Origin: Candidatus Sericytochromatia bacterium
Lineage (GTDB): Bacteria; Cyanobacteriota; Sericytochromatia; UBA7694
NCBI GenBank assembly: GCA_913773825.1
Contig: CAJYHH010001155.1
Coordinates: 1-14,838, forward strand
Direction of reading: 5' to 3'
Length of the DNA stretch: 14,838 nucleotides
A program made the translations under genes and the position numbers. Below, in pieces: positions 7,202-14,426 of the stretch (the first letter of the stretch is position 1; each line of letters begins with the position of its first letter). The notes below the pieces were generated by a model that did not search any database, was not told the DNA's origin, and saw only the letters and a program-made list of their open reading frames with translations.

Positions 7202-8988
7202 TGAAAAAACAGCAGTATCAATGGGTTCTTCTCAGTCTGGGGCTGGCTGTCAGCGTCGGCTGTACTGTGCCATTCCTCGTCAATCCGGGCCAGAGCTCAA
7301 CAGGCTCTGGCACAGTCAACACCGGCGATAGCAGCAATCCAGGTGGGCTACCGATCTTTTTGCCTCAACCTGGTGCTAACGGCAATCCAGTTGTTTTGCC
7401 GTCTTCAGGTCCGGGGCTTGGGATTGTCGCATCTGATAATCCTGGCATTACGGGTCCTTTACCACAGCCAACCGTCACGCCATTTTTACCTAATCTGGCT
7501 CCCAATATCGATAATCAGATTATCGCCAATCCGCTGCCCATCATTCAGGCCAGTGGTCAGTTGACCTCTACACAACCGATTGTAAAATCGATTATCAAAG
7601 GTCGCGTACTCGGCTATAACCCAGCCAATGAGCGGTATGAAGCTCTGGCTAATGCTCAAGTCCGAGTGGATAGCAATCTTTCATTAACGACTGACGCCAG
7701 CGGTTTTTATACAACCAGCACTGAATTTGACAAACTGGTCAGTATTTCAGCTGGGCATGACGGTTACGTCGCTTCTACAGTAACAGACGTACCGCCAGGC
7801 ATTAATCGCGATGTCCACCTCAACCCACTTAATGAGCGGACAGCTTATCGTCAGGATACTTTCCCGGTAGCCGGATCTGTTACAAATCTCGCTCAGAACG
7901 GACGCCGTCCGCTAGTTGTCTTTACCGATGGCAATATGTCGATCTCTAATGCTGGTATACCCAGCAGTGGTAACGGCCGTTATAACCTGGATGTGCGATT
8001 AAAAGCCAATCGCGCTACCACCAGCGGCACTCTTTTTGCTTCAGTCATGGAAGACATTGGCAAAGTATCTGTGATTACTCAGTACGGCTATAGCGGTAAT
8101 GTACAAGTACCAGTCCCGCCACCTCAACCTGTTCCGACGGCAACGCCATCGACTACCACAACGACAACCGGTCCTAAAGTAACACCGCTTAAATCAACTG
8201 AGCTACTGCTGTCTTTTGATCATCTGGTCAGCCCAGAAGCATTTGGTCAGTTAACCCTTAACTTCTCACCAGAAGCAGGAAGCAATCTGCAGGGCGGCGT
8301 TGTTCAGGTATATATGAATCTGCCTGATGGTGGGCGTGTTCTGGTTGCAAAGTATAACGACAATACTTCAGCATCTATTAATCAGACCGTACGCGTTCCC
8401 AAAATTGCCAACACTTCTTTTACAGTTGTGGCACATAGTGGTTCCTCACTACGCGGCAGTGACATTGTGGTTCCCAATCTGCAAGTTGGTAGTTCAGTTA
8501 CCCGTACGTTCCTGCCTCCGCCAGCCTTTAACCAGATTGGCGATCAGACAGATTTTAGCGATCTAAACAAGACCCAGTTTGCCACCACTGACCTGACTCC
8601 TCAGATCAGCTGGAACAAACTCGCTAACGTAAACAGCTATCAACTTGATATTCAGGGTGAATTTGCTGATAGCTTCCGCTGGGAAGCTTACACGCTGGGA
8701 ACGTCTCTGACTTACCCCGACTTTGGCGACCAGCATCCGCTGAGTCTGCGTTTAGGCCGCACTTATCGCGCACAGTTGCTGGCTAGTGACTTTGACATTG
8801 GCACATTTAATATTCTAAGTGCTCCCGCTCCTGCTCCAATGGACTGGCGTCAACCCAGCCGTCTTGAAAAAGTCTATGGTCAAAAAGTCGATGGTGACTT
8901 CGGCATCAAACTGCTGAACCCAACTGTCCGCAACTTTGCCCAGGGTTATCGCATCAGCTATAACTCGCTGACATTTCTGACTGACTAG
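7201..8988 (+). CDS. Lipoprotein with carboxypeptidase-regulatory-like domain
   Basis: A 595-residue exported protein. Residues 1-21 resemble a lipoprotein signal (K2, K3, hydrophobic stretch, SVG-C21; the -3 residue is Ser rather than Leu, so processing by signal peptidase II is likely but not certain). Residues 25-120 are Pro/Gly/Asn-rich linker. Residues about 128-208 look like a carboxypeptidase-regulatory-like beta-sandwich: IKGRVLGY, ANAQVRVD, TTDASGFYTT, VSISAGHDGYVAS. A Pro/Thr linker with six consecutive threonines lies at 303-328. Two further beta-rich segments follow, about 330-430 and 465-545; the second (SWNKLANVNSYQLDI...YRAQLLASD) is fibronectin-III-like. ATG 7201 overlaps the previous stop by one base, and AAGGA at 7184-7188 can serve as ribosome binding site. 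It is probably translated and exported together with the propeller lipoprotein; role unknown. Confidence 0.85.
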   Translation: MKKQQYQWVLLSLGLAVSVGCTVPFLVNPGQSSTGSGTVNTGDSSNPGGLPIFLPQPGANGNPVVLPSSGPGLGIVASDNPGITGPLPQPTVTPFLPNLAPNIDNQIIANPLPIIQASGQLTSTQPIVKSIIKGRVLGYNPANERYEALANAQVRVDSNLSLTTDASGFYTTSTEFDKLVSISAGHDGYVASTVTDVPPGINRDVHLNPLNERTAYRQDTFPVAGSVTNLAQNGRRPLVVFTDGNMSISNAGIPSSGNGRYNLDVRLKANRATTSGTLFASVMEDIGKVSVITQYGYSGNVQVPVPPPQPVPTATPSTTTTTTGPKVTPLKSTELLLSFDHLVSPEAFGQLTLNFSPEAGSNLQGGVVQVYMNLPDGGRVLVAKYNDNTSASINQTVRVPKIANTSFTVVAHSGSSLRGSDIVVPNLQVGSSVTRTFLPPPAFNQIGDQTDFSDLNKTQFATTDLTPQISWNKLANVNSYQLDIQGEFADSFRWEAYTLGTSLTYPDFGDQHPLSLRLGRTYRAQLLASDFDIGTFNILSAPAPAPMDWRQPSRLEKVYGQKVDGDFGIKLLNPTVRNFAQGYRISYNSLTFLTD

Positions 8989-9000
8989 CTGCTTGCTTGA

Positions 9001-9025
9001 GGCTAGTTGCTTTTAGCGACTAGCC
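9001..9025 (+). repeat. Hairpin after the lipoprotein operon
   Basis: GGCTAGTTGC (9001-9010) and GCGACTAGCC (9016-9025) form ten base pairs, one of them G-U, around the loop TTTTA. No T-run follows on the plus strand, so it is not a canonical terminator by itself. It may protect the 3' end of the mRNA or pause polymerase before the strong terminator that follows. Confidence 0.5.
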
Positions 9026-9042
9026 AAAGAAAACAAACAAAC

Positions 9043-9089
9043 TTTAGGCCCGGTTTAGATTAACTAAACCGGGCCTAAGTATTATTTTG
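9043..9089 (+). terminator. Strong bidirectional intrinsic terminator
   Basis: A perfect 15-bp stem, with 9044-9058 (TTAGGCCCGGTTTAG) pairing to 9064-9078 around the loop ATTAA. On the plus strand TATTATTTT follows. On the minus strand a T-rich stretch (complement of 9030-9043) follows, so it can end the plus-strand lipoprotein operon and the minus-strand Trp-repeat gene that converge here. Confidence 0.9.
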
Positions 9090-9130
9090 CATTTAAAGCA
9101 TCCAGCAACTGGCTACAAGCAATTCGCTGT

Positions 9131-9742
9131 TTAGTAGCTATATTTAGGGACTTGTTGAGCGCTAATCACCCACATCCCGACTTGCTGGGGAGTAGGAGCT
9201 GCGCCAACCATACCGCGAGCAGCCGCAGCGCCAGCTAAACGCTGAGCCAGTACAGCCTGGTCAGCGGGATTGCCATAAACAGCCAGGTCCTGGGCACGCC
9301 AAATGCCAACATCTTGCAATAAAGCTGCCTGAGCAGGTGCGGGGCCTGTACGGACTAAATCAGCGCTGCTAAGCCAGATCCGAACATTCTGAGAAATCTG
9401 AGCACGCTGAGCAGCAGGCGTAAAAATCGGTGTTGCGCCAGCTAATAGATTAAGAAAAGCTCGACCCACAACCCCCATGCCGCCGCCAACTTTTAATAAG
9501 CGCTCGGGACTGTTGATCATAAATAAGCTAAAACGAGAGGCCGCCTGAGGATCTCCGACAATTGAAGAGATACTGCCAGAAGCAGCCATACTAACGCCGT
9601 TGCTATAGCTTGCGCCGCTATAAGCATCAGTCTGATAGGCAGAAGCAGCATAACCAGGAGCACCCGTCTGGGCAACAGGGGCACCATTCTGAGTCGGAGC
9701 ATAACCGTAATATGACGGCTGGCCACCTACTGATTGCACCAT
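9131..9742 (-). CDS. Unrecognised protein with Tyr/Gly/Ala/Ser-rich head and three Trp repeats
   Basis: A 203-residue protein. ATG 9742 is chosen over the upstream in-frame TTG at 9811 because GAGGAAG lies at a good distance before it and the -10 box at 9781-9776 lies downstream of the TTG. Residues 1-60 are low complexity (Tyr, Gly, Ala, Ser, Gln, Pro). No signal peptide is visible. Residues 80-110 contain a Gly-rich and hydrophobic segment (LLKVGGGMGVVGRAFLNLL) that could be amphipathic or membrane-associated. Three copies of a short motif Q-x-V-x-[IM]-W-...-[AQ]-[DQ]-[LV] occur at 118-130, 143-154 and 187-198. Their pattern recalls helix-hairpin-helix-like DUF4332 repeats (a short helix ending in DL), but this is only suggestive. 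It is monocistronic, with its own promoter and a shared downstream terminator. Function unknown. Confidence 0.8.
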   Translation of the reverse strand: MVQSVGGQPSYYGYAPTQNGAPVAQTGAPGYAASAYQTDAYSGASYSNGVSMAASGSISSIVGDPQAASRFSLFMINSPERLLKVGGGMGVVGRAFLNLLAGATPIFTPAAQRAQISQNVRIWLSSADLVRTGPAPAQAALLQDVGIWRAQDLAVYGNPADQAVLAQRLAGAAAARGMVGAAPTPQQVGMWVISAQQVPKYSY

Positions 9743-9751
9743 GGTTTTATC

Positions 9752-9760
9752 TTCCTCTTC
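9752..9760 (-). promoter_or_regulatory. Ribosome binding site that fixes the start of the Trp-repeat gene
   Basis: On the minus strand AGAGGAAGA precedes ATG 9742 by about 9 bases, a good match to the anti-Shine-Dalgarno sequence. No comparable site precedes the upstream TTG codon. Confidence 0.7.
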
Positions 9761-9775
9761 TACCTTGATAAAGAA

Positions 9776-9804
9776 ATTATAGGCCAAAGCATGGAGATCA
9801 TTGC
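9776..9804 (-). promoter_or_regulatory. Promoter of the Trp-repeat gene
   Basis: A perfect TATAAT -10 box reads on the minus strand at 9781-9776. The hexamer 17 bases upstream is GCAATG (9804-9799), a poor -35, so activity may depend on an activator or another sigma preference. Transcription would start near 9769, leaving a leader of about 27 bases that contains the ribosome binding site. Confidence 0.5.
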
Positions 9805-9862
9805 GTTTCAAAGCTTATGTAAGAATTAGACTTAGGTTAAATGATGTTAAAGAGTTTAAGTT

Positions 9863-9911
9863 CAAAAAATGAAACAGGGCTGCAGATCTGTTTATTATTG
9901 ATCCACAGCCC
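9863..9911 (-). terminator. Intrinsic terminator of the ligA operon
   Basis: On the minus strand the stem GGGCTGTGGATC (9911-9900) pairs with GATCTGCAGCCC (9888-9877), twelve base pairs including two G-U, around an 11-base loop. It is followed by TGTTTCATTTTTT. It lies 37 bases after the HD-GYP stop codon and ends that operon. A smaller hairpin (9931-9946, AAGGCG/CGCCTT) lies between the stop and this terminator. Confidence 0.85.
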
Positions 9912-9947
9912 ATTGCTTAAAGCATATAGCAAGGCGTCTGCGCCTTT

Positions 9948-10703
9948 TTAGATAACCTCTAGTGCGGTTCCAGCTTCTTCTTCAGCACCAAATAGTTGAA
10001 CCATCTGGGGATCAAACTGAATACCCGCATAACGTTTGAGTTCAGCAACAGCAATGGCCTGGCCTAGCGCTGCACGATGGGGACGATCTGACATCATCGC
10101 GCAGTAAGCGTCAACAATACTGAGAATGCGCGCTGGGATCGGAATTTGCTCGCCGACTAAGCCATCAGGATAGCCTGTGCCATCCCAACGCTCATGGGAC
10201 CAACGGACCCATTTTGCCGCTTTTTCGTATTCAGGGCCCATTTCCATAATCCGCTGATAACCCGTAACCGGATGATTTTCGAGCTCCTGACGTTCTTCAG
10301 GACGCAGAGCACGCTGCTCCTGAATAAAGTCACATTGGTCAATTTGGCCCACATCATGCAGCAGGGCAGCAATCCGCAGGGATTCCCGATCTTCATCACT
10401 GAGCTCATAGTGCTCAGCAATCTGTGCGCAGAGATCAGCAAGATACTGACCAGAATAGGGATCCTGAGCAACTTCATAAGCGTCAGCCTGAGCACTCAGT
10501 TCCAGGATATCGTCCATGGTATAAGTCGAAGGCTTTTTCTTACGCAGGCCGCTACCGCCGCGAGATTTAAGGCCTGCCATTGGCGACATGCCCATCAGGA
10601 TTACCAGGCCGTAGATCACCGAAATGGCATACAGGGCCATTGAGGCGTAAAACGTCAGGGCTTTTAAGCCCATGCCAGTCGATGTCAAAAAGCTCAGGTC
10701 CAT
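9948..10703 (-). CDS. Membrane-anchored HD-GYP domain protein (putative c-di-GMP phosphodiesterase)
   Basis: A 251-residue protein. Residues about 13-38 form one hydrophobic transmembrane segment, followed by a basic Arg/Lys stretch (47-57) that suggests the rest is cytoplasmic. Residues about 70-240 are an HD-GYP domain: ALLHDVGQ with H116-D117, NHP at 143-145, SHERWDGTGYPDGL at 169-182 and RILSIVDAY with D198. HD-GYP proteins hydrolyse c-di-GMP to pGpG or GMP using two or three metal ions. Oddities: the usual HHE is S169-H-E, the Lys after HDxG is Gln120, and the histidine expected in the first helix (near the sequence YSGQYLAD) is absent, so activity may be altered. The gene follows ligA by 15 bases; its AAAGG ribosome site lies in the end of ligA. 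The same operon carries a diguanylate cyclase. A non-c-di-GMP HD hydrolase is the alternative. Confidence 0.85.
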   Translation of the reverse strand: MDLSFLTSTGMGLKALTFYASMALYAISVIYGLVILMGMSPMAGLKSRGGSGLRKKKPSTYTMDDILELSAQADAYEVAQDPYSGQYLADLCAQIAEHYELSDEDRESLRIAALLHDVGQIDQCDFIQEQRALRPEERQELENHPVTGYQRIMEMGPEYEKAAKWVRWSHERWDGTGYPDGLVGEQIPIPARILSIVDAYCAMMSDRPHRAALGQAIAVAELKRYAGIQFDPQMVQLFGAEEEAGTALEVI

Positions 10704-10711
10704 TTATTCAA

Positions 10712-10733
10712 TTACCTTTCAACTACCTTTCAA
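10712..10733 (-). repeat. 11-base tandem repeat with Shine-Dalgarno-like core at the ligA/HD-GYP junction
   Basis: On the minus strand TTGAAAGGTAG is followed directly by TTGAAAGGTAA, two 11-base units with one mismatch. The first encodes the last residues of ligA; the second contains the ligA stop and provides AAAGG for the HD-GYP start. It looks like a small local duplication that doubled the ribosome-binding core. Confidence 0.5.
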
Positions 10734-12779
10734 AAGTTCCAGAAAGGCCGGTTCTTCAAGTACGGTCAGACCAAGGGCCTGGGCTTTCTGGAGTTTACTG
10801 CCGGGTTTGTCTCCTACAATAACATAATCCAATGTGCGTGAAATAGTGCCCTTGACACTTCCTCCCAACGCTTCAATGGCTTTTGCAGCCTGAGGCCGAG
10901 ACATAGACTCCAGACTACCTGTAATCACAAAACTTTTACCAAATAGCGCACCGTCAGTCGGCTTTAACATCGGCTCGCTAAAAGTCATCCCCAGATCTTT
11001 AAAGCGCTGCAGCAAAGCCTGGGTGCTTTCACTAGCAAAATAAGCTGCAACACTCTCAGCGATCTGACGACCAATGCCATGAATATTGGCAAACTCTTCA
11101 CGGCTAGCCGCAGACAAGGCTTCTAAAGAGGGAAACACTTCAACTAAGAGCTGAGCCACACCTTTGCCGACATGACGAATGCCTAAGGCGTGAACAAAAC
11201 GAGCTAACGGCACATCCTGCTTTTTACGTTTAAGCGTTTCAACCAATTTTTGTGAAGAGCGCTCACCCATTCGTTCTAAGCTTTCAAGCTGTTCAACAGT
11301 CAGGGTAAAAAAGTCAGTTGGGTCTTTAACCAGGTTACTAGCTAATAACTGTTCAATTAAAGCTTCTCCCAGCCCATCGATATCCATGGCATCACGCGAA
11401 ACAAAATGAATCAAACGTGTTCGGACACGGTCTGGACAATCTTCGTTGGGGCAGCGAATAATTGGCCCCGAAGCGTCTGGTACCAGCGTTGTTGCACAAG
11501 TCGGGCAATTTTCTGGATAGCTGTATTCCTGCTCAGAGCCATTACGACGCTCAGCCAGACTGCGCACCACTTCGGGAATAATTTCTCCCGCTTTCTGGAT
11601 CAAAACCCAGTCACCAATGCGAACATCTTTACGGCGGAGTTCTTCAGCATTGTGAAGCGTGGCGCGGGCAACACGGCTACCGGCCAGAAAAACAGACTCA
11701 AGTTCAGCTACGGGCGTAATCGCGCCTGTACGTCCAACTTGCAACGTCACGCCAAACACGCGGGTAATGGCCTGTTCAGCAGGGAATTTATAAGCAATTG
11801 CCCAGCGCGGGGTTTTAGACGTATAGCCGAGTTCTTCCTGCAGTCTGAGATTATTGACTTTAATCACAATCCCGTCAATCGCAAATGGGAAAGTCACAGC
11901 GTCTTCGTACCATTTTTGCACAACAGTCCAGACGGCTTCGATGCCAGAACAGATCTGAACATAAGGACTGGCCCTAAAACCCAGCTCACGGGCTAATTTA
12001 AGCGTCTCAGAATGACTCTCTGGCGCCAGTGAGCCCATCCTTCCACTATAAATAAACAAATCCAGTGAACGGCTGGCTGTAATACTGGGATCAAGCTGGC
12101 GTAAAGCTCCAGCAGCAGCATTACGTGGATTGGCAAATAGCGTTTCACCGGCAGCTTCACGTTCTGTGTTCAGGCGTTCAAAAGACGTTTTGGGCATATA
12201 AACTTCACCGCTCACCACAATCCGCTCTGGTAACTCATGCCCTTTGGGCTGATGTAACTTGAGCGGAAGTGAACGAATTGTGCGCAAATTAGCCGTTACA
12301 TCTTCACCTTGAACCCCGTCACCTCGCGTTGCGCCAAGGCTAAAACGTCCTTGATCATAAGTCAAAGTAATCGCCAGGCCATCAATTTTAAGCTCAACGG
12401 CATATTCAATTGTCAGGTCCTCAGGACTTCGCTCTAACACCCGATAAATTCGCTGCTCAAAACTCTGAAGTTCTTCAAGATTAAAAGCATTATCCAGGCT
12501 ATACAAGGCAAACTCATGGCTGACAACCGGCAGACGTCCGCTGAGCTTGGCGCCTACGCGCTGTGTCGGAGAATCTGGCGTGATCAGTTCAGGGTGAGCG
12601 GCTTCCAAATCAACTAAACGGCGATAAAGTTGATCATAGTCATAATCACTGATACTTGGCTGATCTAAGACATAATAAGCATAGTTATGACGGTTAAGCT
12701 CATCCCGTAGGGCATCCAGCTCATCTGTCATGGTTTGTAGCTCACTCAAGTCGGGACTGCTCTCCATTAGATTAGGCAT
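10719..12779 (-). CDS. ligA: NAD-dependent DNA ligase LigA
   Basis: The 686-residue product has the usual LigA length and all its domains. Residues about 15-75 are domain Ia (HNYAYYVLDQPSISDYDYD), which binds NMN. The adenylation domain carries KIDG with nucleophile Lys131. An OB fold follows (about 330-410), then a four-cysteine zinc finger (C425, C428, C443, C448), helix-hairpin-helix motifs (about 455-585), and a C-terminal BRCT domain (about 610-684, GKSFVITGSLESMSRPQA). It seals nicks in duplex DNA during replication and repair, using NAD+ as AMP donor. ATG 12779 overlaps the upstream GGDEF stop by 8 bases; Met5 or Met17 are also possible starts, and Met5 has GAGG about 12 bases upstream. 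It sits between a diguanylate cyclase and an HD-GYP gene. Confidence 0.98.
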   Translation of the reverse strand: MPNLMESSPDLSELQTMTDELDALRDELNRHNYAYYVLDQPSISDYDYDQLYRRLVDLEAAHPELITPDSPTQRVGAKLSGRLPVVSHEFALYSLDNAFNLEELQSFEQRIYRVLERSPEDLTIEYAVELKIDGLAITLTYDQGRFSLGATRGDGVQGEDVTANLRTIRSLPLKLHQPKGHELPERIVVSGEVYMPKTSFERLNTEREAAGETLFANPRNAAAGALRQLDPSITASRSLDLFIYSGRMGSLAPESHSETLKLARELGFRASPYVQICSGIEAVWTVVQKWYEDAVTFPFAIDGIVIKVNNLRLQEELGYTSKTPRWAIAYKFPAEQAITRVFGVTLQVGRTGAITPVAELESVFLAGSRVARATLHNAEELRRKDVRIGDWVLIQKAGEIIPEVVRSLAERRNGSEQEYSYPENCPTCATTLVPDASGPIIRCPNEDCPDRVRTRLIHFVSRDAMDIDGLGEALIEQLLASNLVKDPTDFFTLTVEQLESLERMGERSSQKLVETLKRKKQDVPLARFVHALGIRHVGKGVAQLLVEVFPSLEALSAASREEFANIHGIGRQIAESVAAYFASESTQALLQRFKDLGMTFSEPMLKPTDGALFGKSFVITGSLESMSRPQAAKAIEALGGSVKGTISRTLDYVIVGDKPGSKLQKAQALGLTVLEEPAFLELLKGS

Positions 12780-14412
12780 CCTCAGACAGGGTCACACGAT
12801 TACGACCCGCGCCTTTAGAGCGATACAGGGCAATGTCAGCGGCTTCCATCAAGGTTTTGGGCTGGGTTCCATGAGCCGGGAACATCGCCACCCCAATGCT
12901 AACCGTAATATTACGACCGCTAATCAGATGGCTAACATCGGTTTTTTCAACCGCACTGCGGATACGCTCAGCTACCATCATGGCTTTTTCACTATCAGCT
13001 TCTGGCATTAGAATCGTAAATTCTTCGCCGCCATAGCGAGCCGGAATATCAATTTCAGTGCGGATATTACGCTGAATCGTAGCTGCCACTAGTTTAATCA
13101 CCTGGTCTCCAACTGGATGTCCCCAGGTGTCATTGACGTTTTTAAAGTGGTCAATGTCCATAATCAGCAGCGAAAAGACTTTATTAAACTGGCCTGACTT
13201 ATCAATCTGGTCAATTAAACGCTGATCAAAGAAACGTCTGACGTAAAGATGAGTCATGCTATCTTTTGTAGCGAGCTCGTAGTTGCGAACGTTTTCAATC
13301 AGAATCGAAGCATAGTTGGCAAAACTAACCAGAATCGCTTCATCACGCTCATTAAAAGTCAGATAACCGCCACCACGCTTCTCTTTGTCAAAAACGGCCA
13401 GGATATAACTGACATAGGAGTCTTCGCCAATTTGTTTGTTCTGAATCGGCACAAATAAAGCATAACGGGCTTCAACCTGCCAGATCCGGCCTTCTTCCAG
13501 CATACAGATATGCGGCTCACCGGATTCGATTGTTTTGGCCAGGGCTTCATAAGAGCGATAAGGCAGCAGATTGCGCTGAGCAAAGGGTTCAGTGTTTTTG
13601 CAGCACATCACGCTCAGAGAATCCTGAGCATGATCAACTTTTAAAATCACACCCTTGCTGGCAGAAGTAGAAGCCAGCATCTCATCTAAGATTGCATGAA
13701 AAAGCTTATTTTCATCCAAAATAGAAATAAAGCGCATGGATATTTCAGACATTTTCTGAACACCCATATTGGCTTCAACAAGCTCAGCCTTTTGTTTACG
13801 CAACTTGTCAGAAGTCTGCTTGAGATCATCCATCAAAATAAACTTATAGATATCGATGCTGACTTGGCGGGCAATCATCGAAAGCAGAATGAGATCAGTA
13901 GCTTTGTAAAGCTCTTTGTTGAGCTTATCGCCAATTAACATACAGCCAACTAAATTGCCTTTAACAATCAGCGGGACCAAAAGATTTACGCCAATTTGGC
14001 GCAGATTATCTGCATGTGTCTTGTAAAAAGCAGGAAGTTTCTCGGCAATTTCATCAAGCGTCAGAGGATGTTTGGCTTCAGCCCAAAGTGAAATTTCTTT
14101 TGGGTCCAGACGCAAATAAAAATTGCCGTCCATACCCCTTACCGCAACAGATTGCAGAGCATATTTATATTTTGCATAAATCAGCACAGCCGCTTTAGTA
14201 CAGGCGATTGTGCCCTTAGTCATATGCAGCAGGCGCTCCATTGACGATTTGATGTCAGGCGCTTCATTGGAGGTAATTTCTTCACCGATATCGTAGAGCG
14301 AGGACAGAGTATATAGCAGACGCTCAACTTCGACGCGGTCAAATTCCTCGAGAAAATTATCCAGGGTAATGTTCCCCAGATCGAGTTTTTGCTTAAGGGA
14401 TGGTTCCAGCAT
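12772..14412 (-). CDS. GAF-GAF-GGDEF diguanylate cyclase
   Basis: A 546-residue cytoplasmic protein with no membrane segment. Residues about 40-190 and 225-375 are two GAF-like sensor domains, separated by a charged helix at about 193-222 likely to form a dimer stalk. The C-terminal GGDEF domain (about 385-542) has DSMTHLYVRRFF, MDIDHFKNVND with metal-binding D419, the active-site signature G461-G-E-E-F465, and SIGVAMFP. It should join two GTP into c-di-GMP. The inhibitory I-site RxxD expected five residues before GGEEF reads T452-E-I-D455, with Arg one residue too early (R451), so product feedback may be lost or shifted. The gene starts 14 bases after the upstream stop and overlaps ligA by 8 bases. 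No strong ribosome binding site is visible. The GAF ligand is unknown. Confidence 0.95.
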   Translation of the reverse strand: MLEPSLKQKLDLGNITLDNFLEEFDRVEVERLLYTLSSLYDIGEEITSNEAPDIKSSMERLLHMTKGTIACTKAAVLIYAKYKYALQSVAVRGMDGNFYLRLDPKEISLWAEAKHPLTLDEIAEKLPAFYKTHADNLRQIGVNLLVPLIVKGNLVGCMLIGDKLNKELYKATDLILLSMIARQVSIDIYKFILMDDLKQTSDKLRKQKAELVEANMGVQKMSEISMRFISILDENKLFHAILDEMLASTSASKGVILKVDHAQDSLSVMCCKNTEPFAQRNLLPYRSYEALAKTIESGEPHICMLEEGRIWQVEARYALFVPIQNKQIGEDSYVSYILAVFDKEKRGGGYLTFNERDEAILVSFANYASILIENVRNYELATKDSMTHLYVRRFFDQRLIDQIDKSGQFNKVFSLLIMDIDHFKNVNDTWGHPVGDQVIKLVAATIQRNIRTEIDIPARYGGEEFTILMPEADSEKAMMVAERIRSAVEKTDVSHLISGRNITVSIGVAMFPAHGTQPKTLMEAADIALYRSKGAGRNRVTLSEDA

Positions 14413-14426
14413 GTTTCGTTATGACT

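Noticed and set aside
9743..9811. TTG start 23 codons upstream for the Trp-repeat protein
   Set aside because: The -10 box lies downstream of this codon, and the good ribosome binding site points to ATG 9742.
9931..9950. AAGGCG/CGCCTT hairpin followed by TTTTT on the plus strand, looking like a plus-strand terminator
   Set aside because: No plus-strand gene precedes it; the T-run is the complement of bases at the HD-GYP stop codon, and the stronger 9863-9911 structure serves the minus-strand operon.
10194..10643. Plus-strand frame of 149 codons opposite the HD-GYP gene
   Set aside because: Antisense to conserved HD-GYP motifs, with no ribosome binding site or recognisable domain.
11406..11996. 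Long open frame (196 codons) on the plus strand inside ligA
   Set aside because: It is antisense to the conserved ligase adenylation, OB and zinc-finger regions, and the translated product shows no recognisable domain; a shadow of the real gene.
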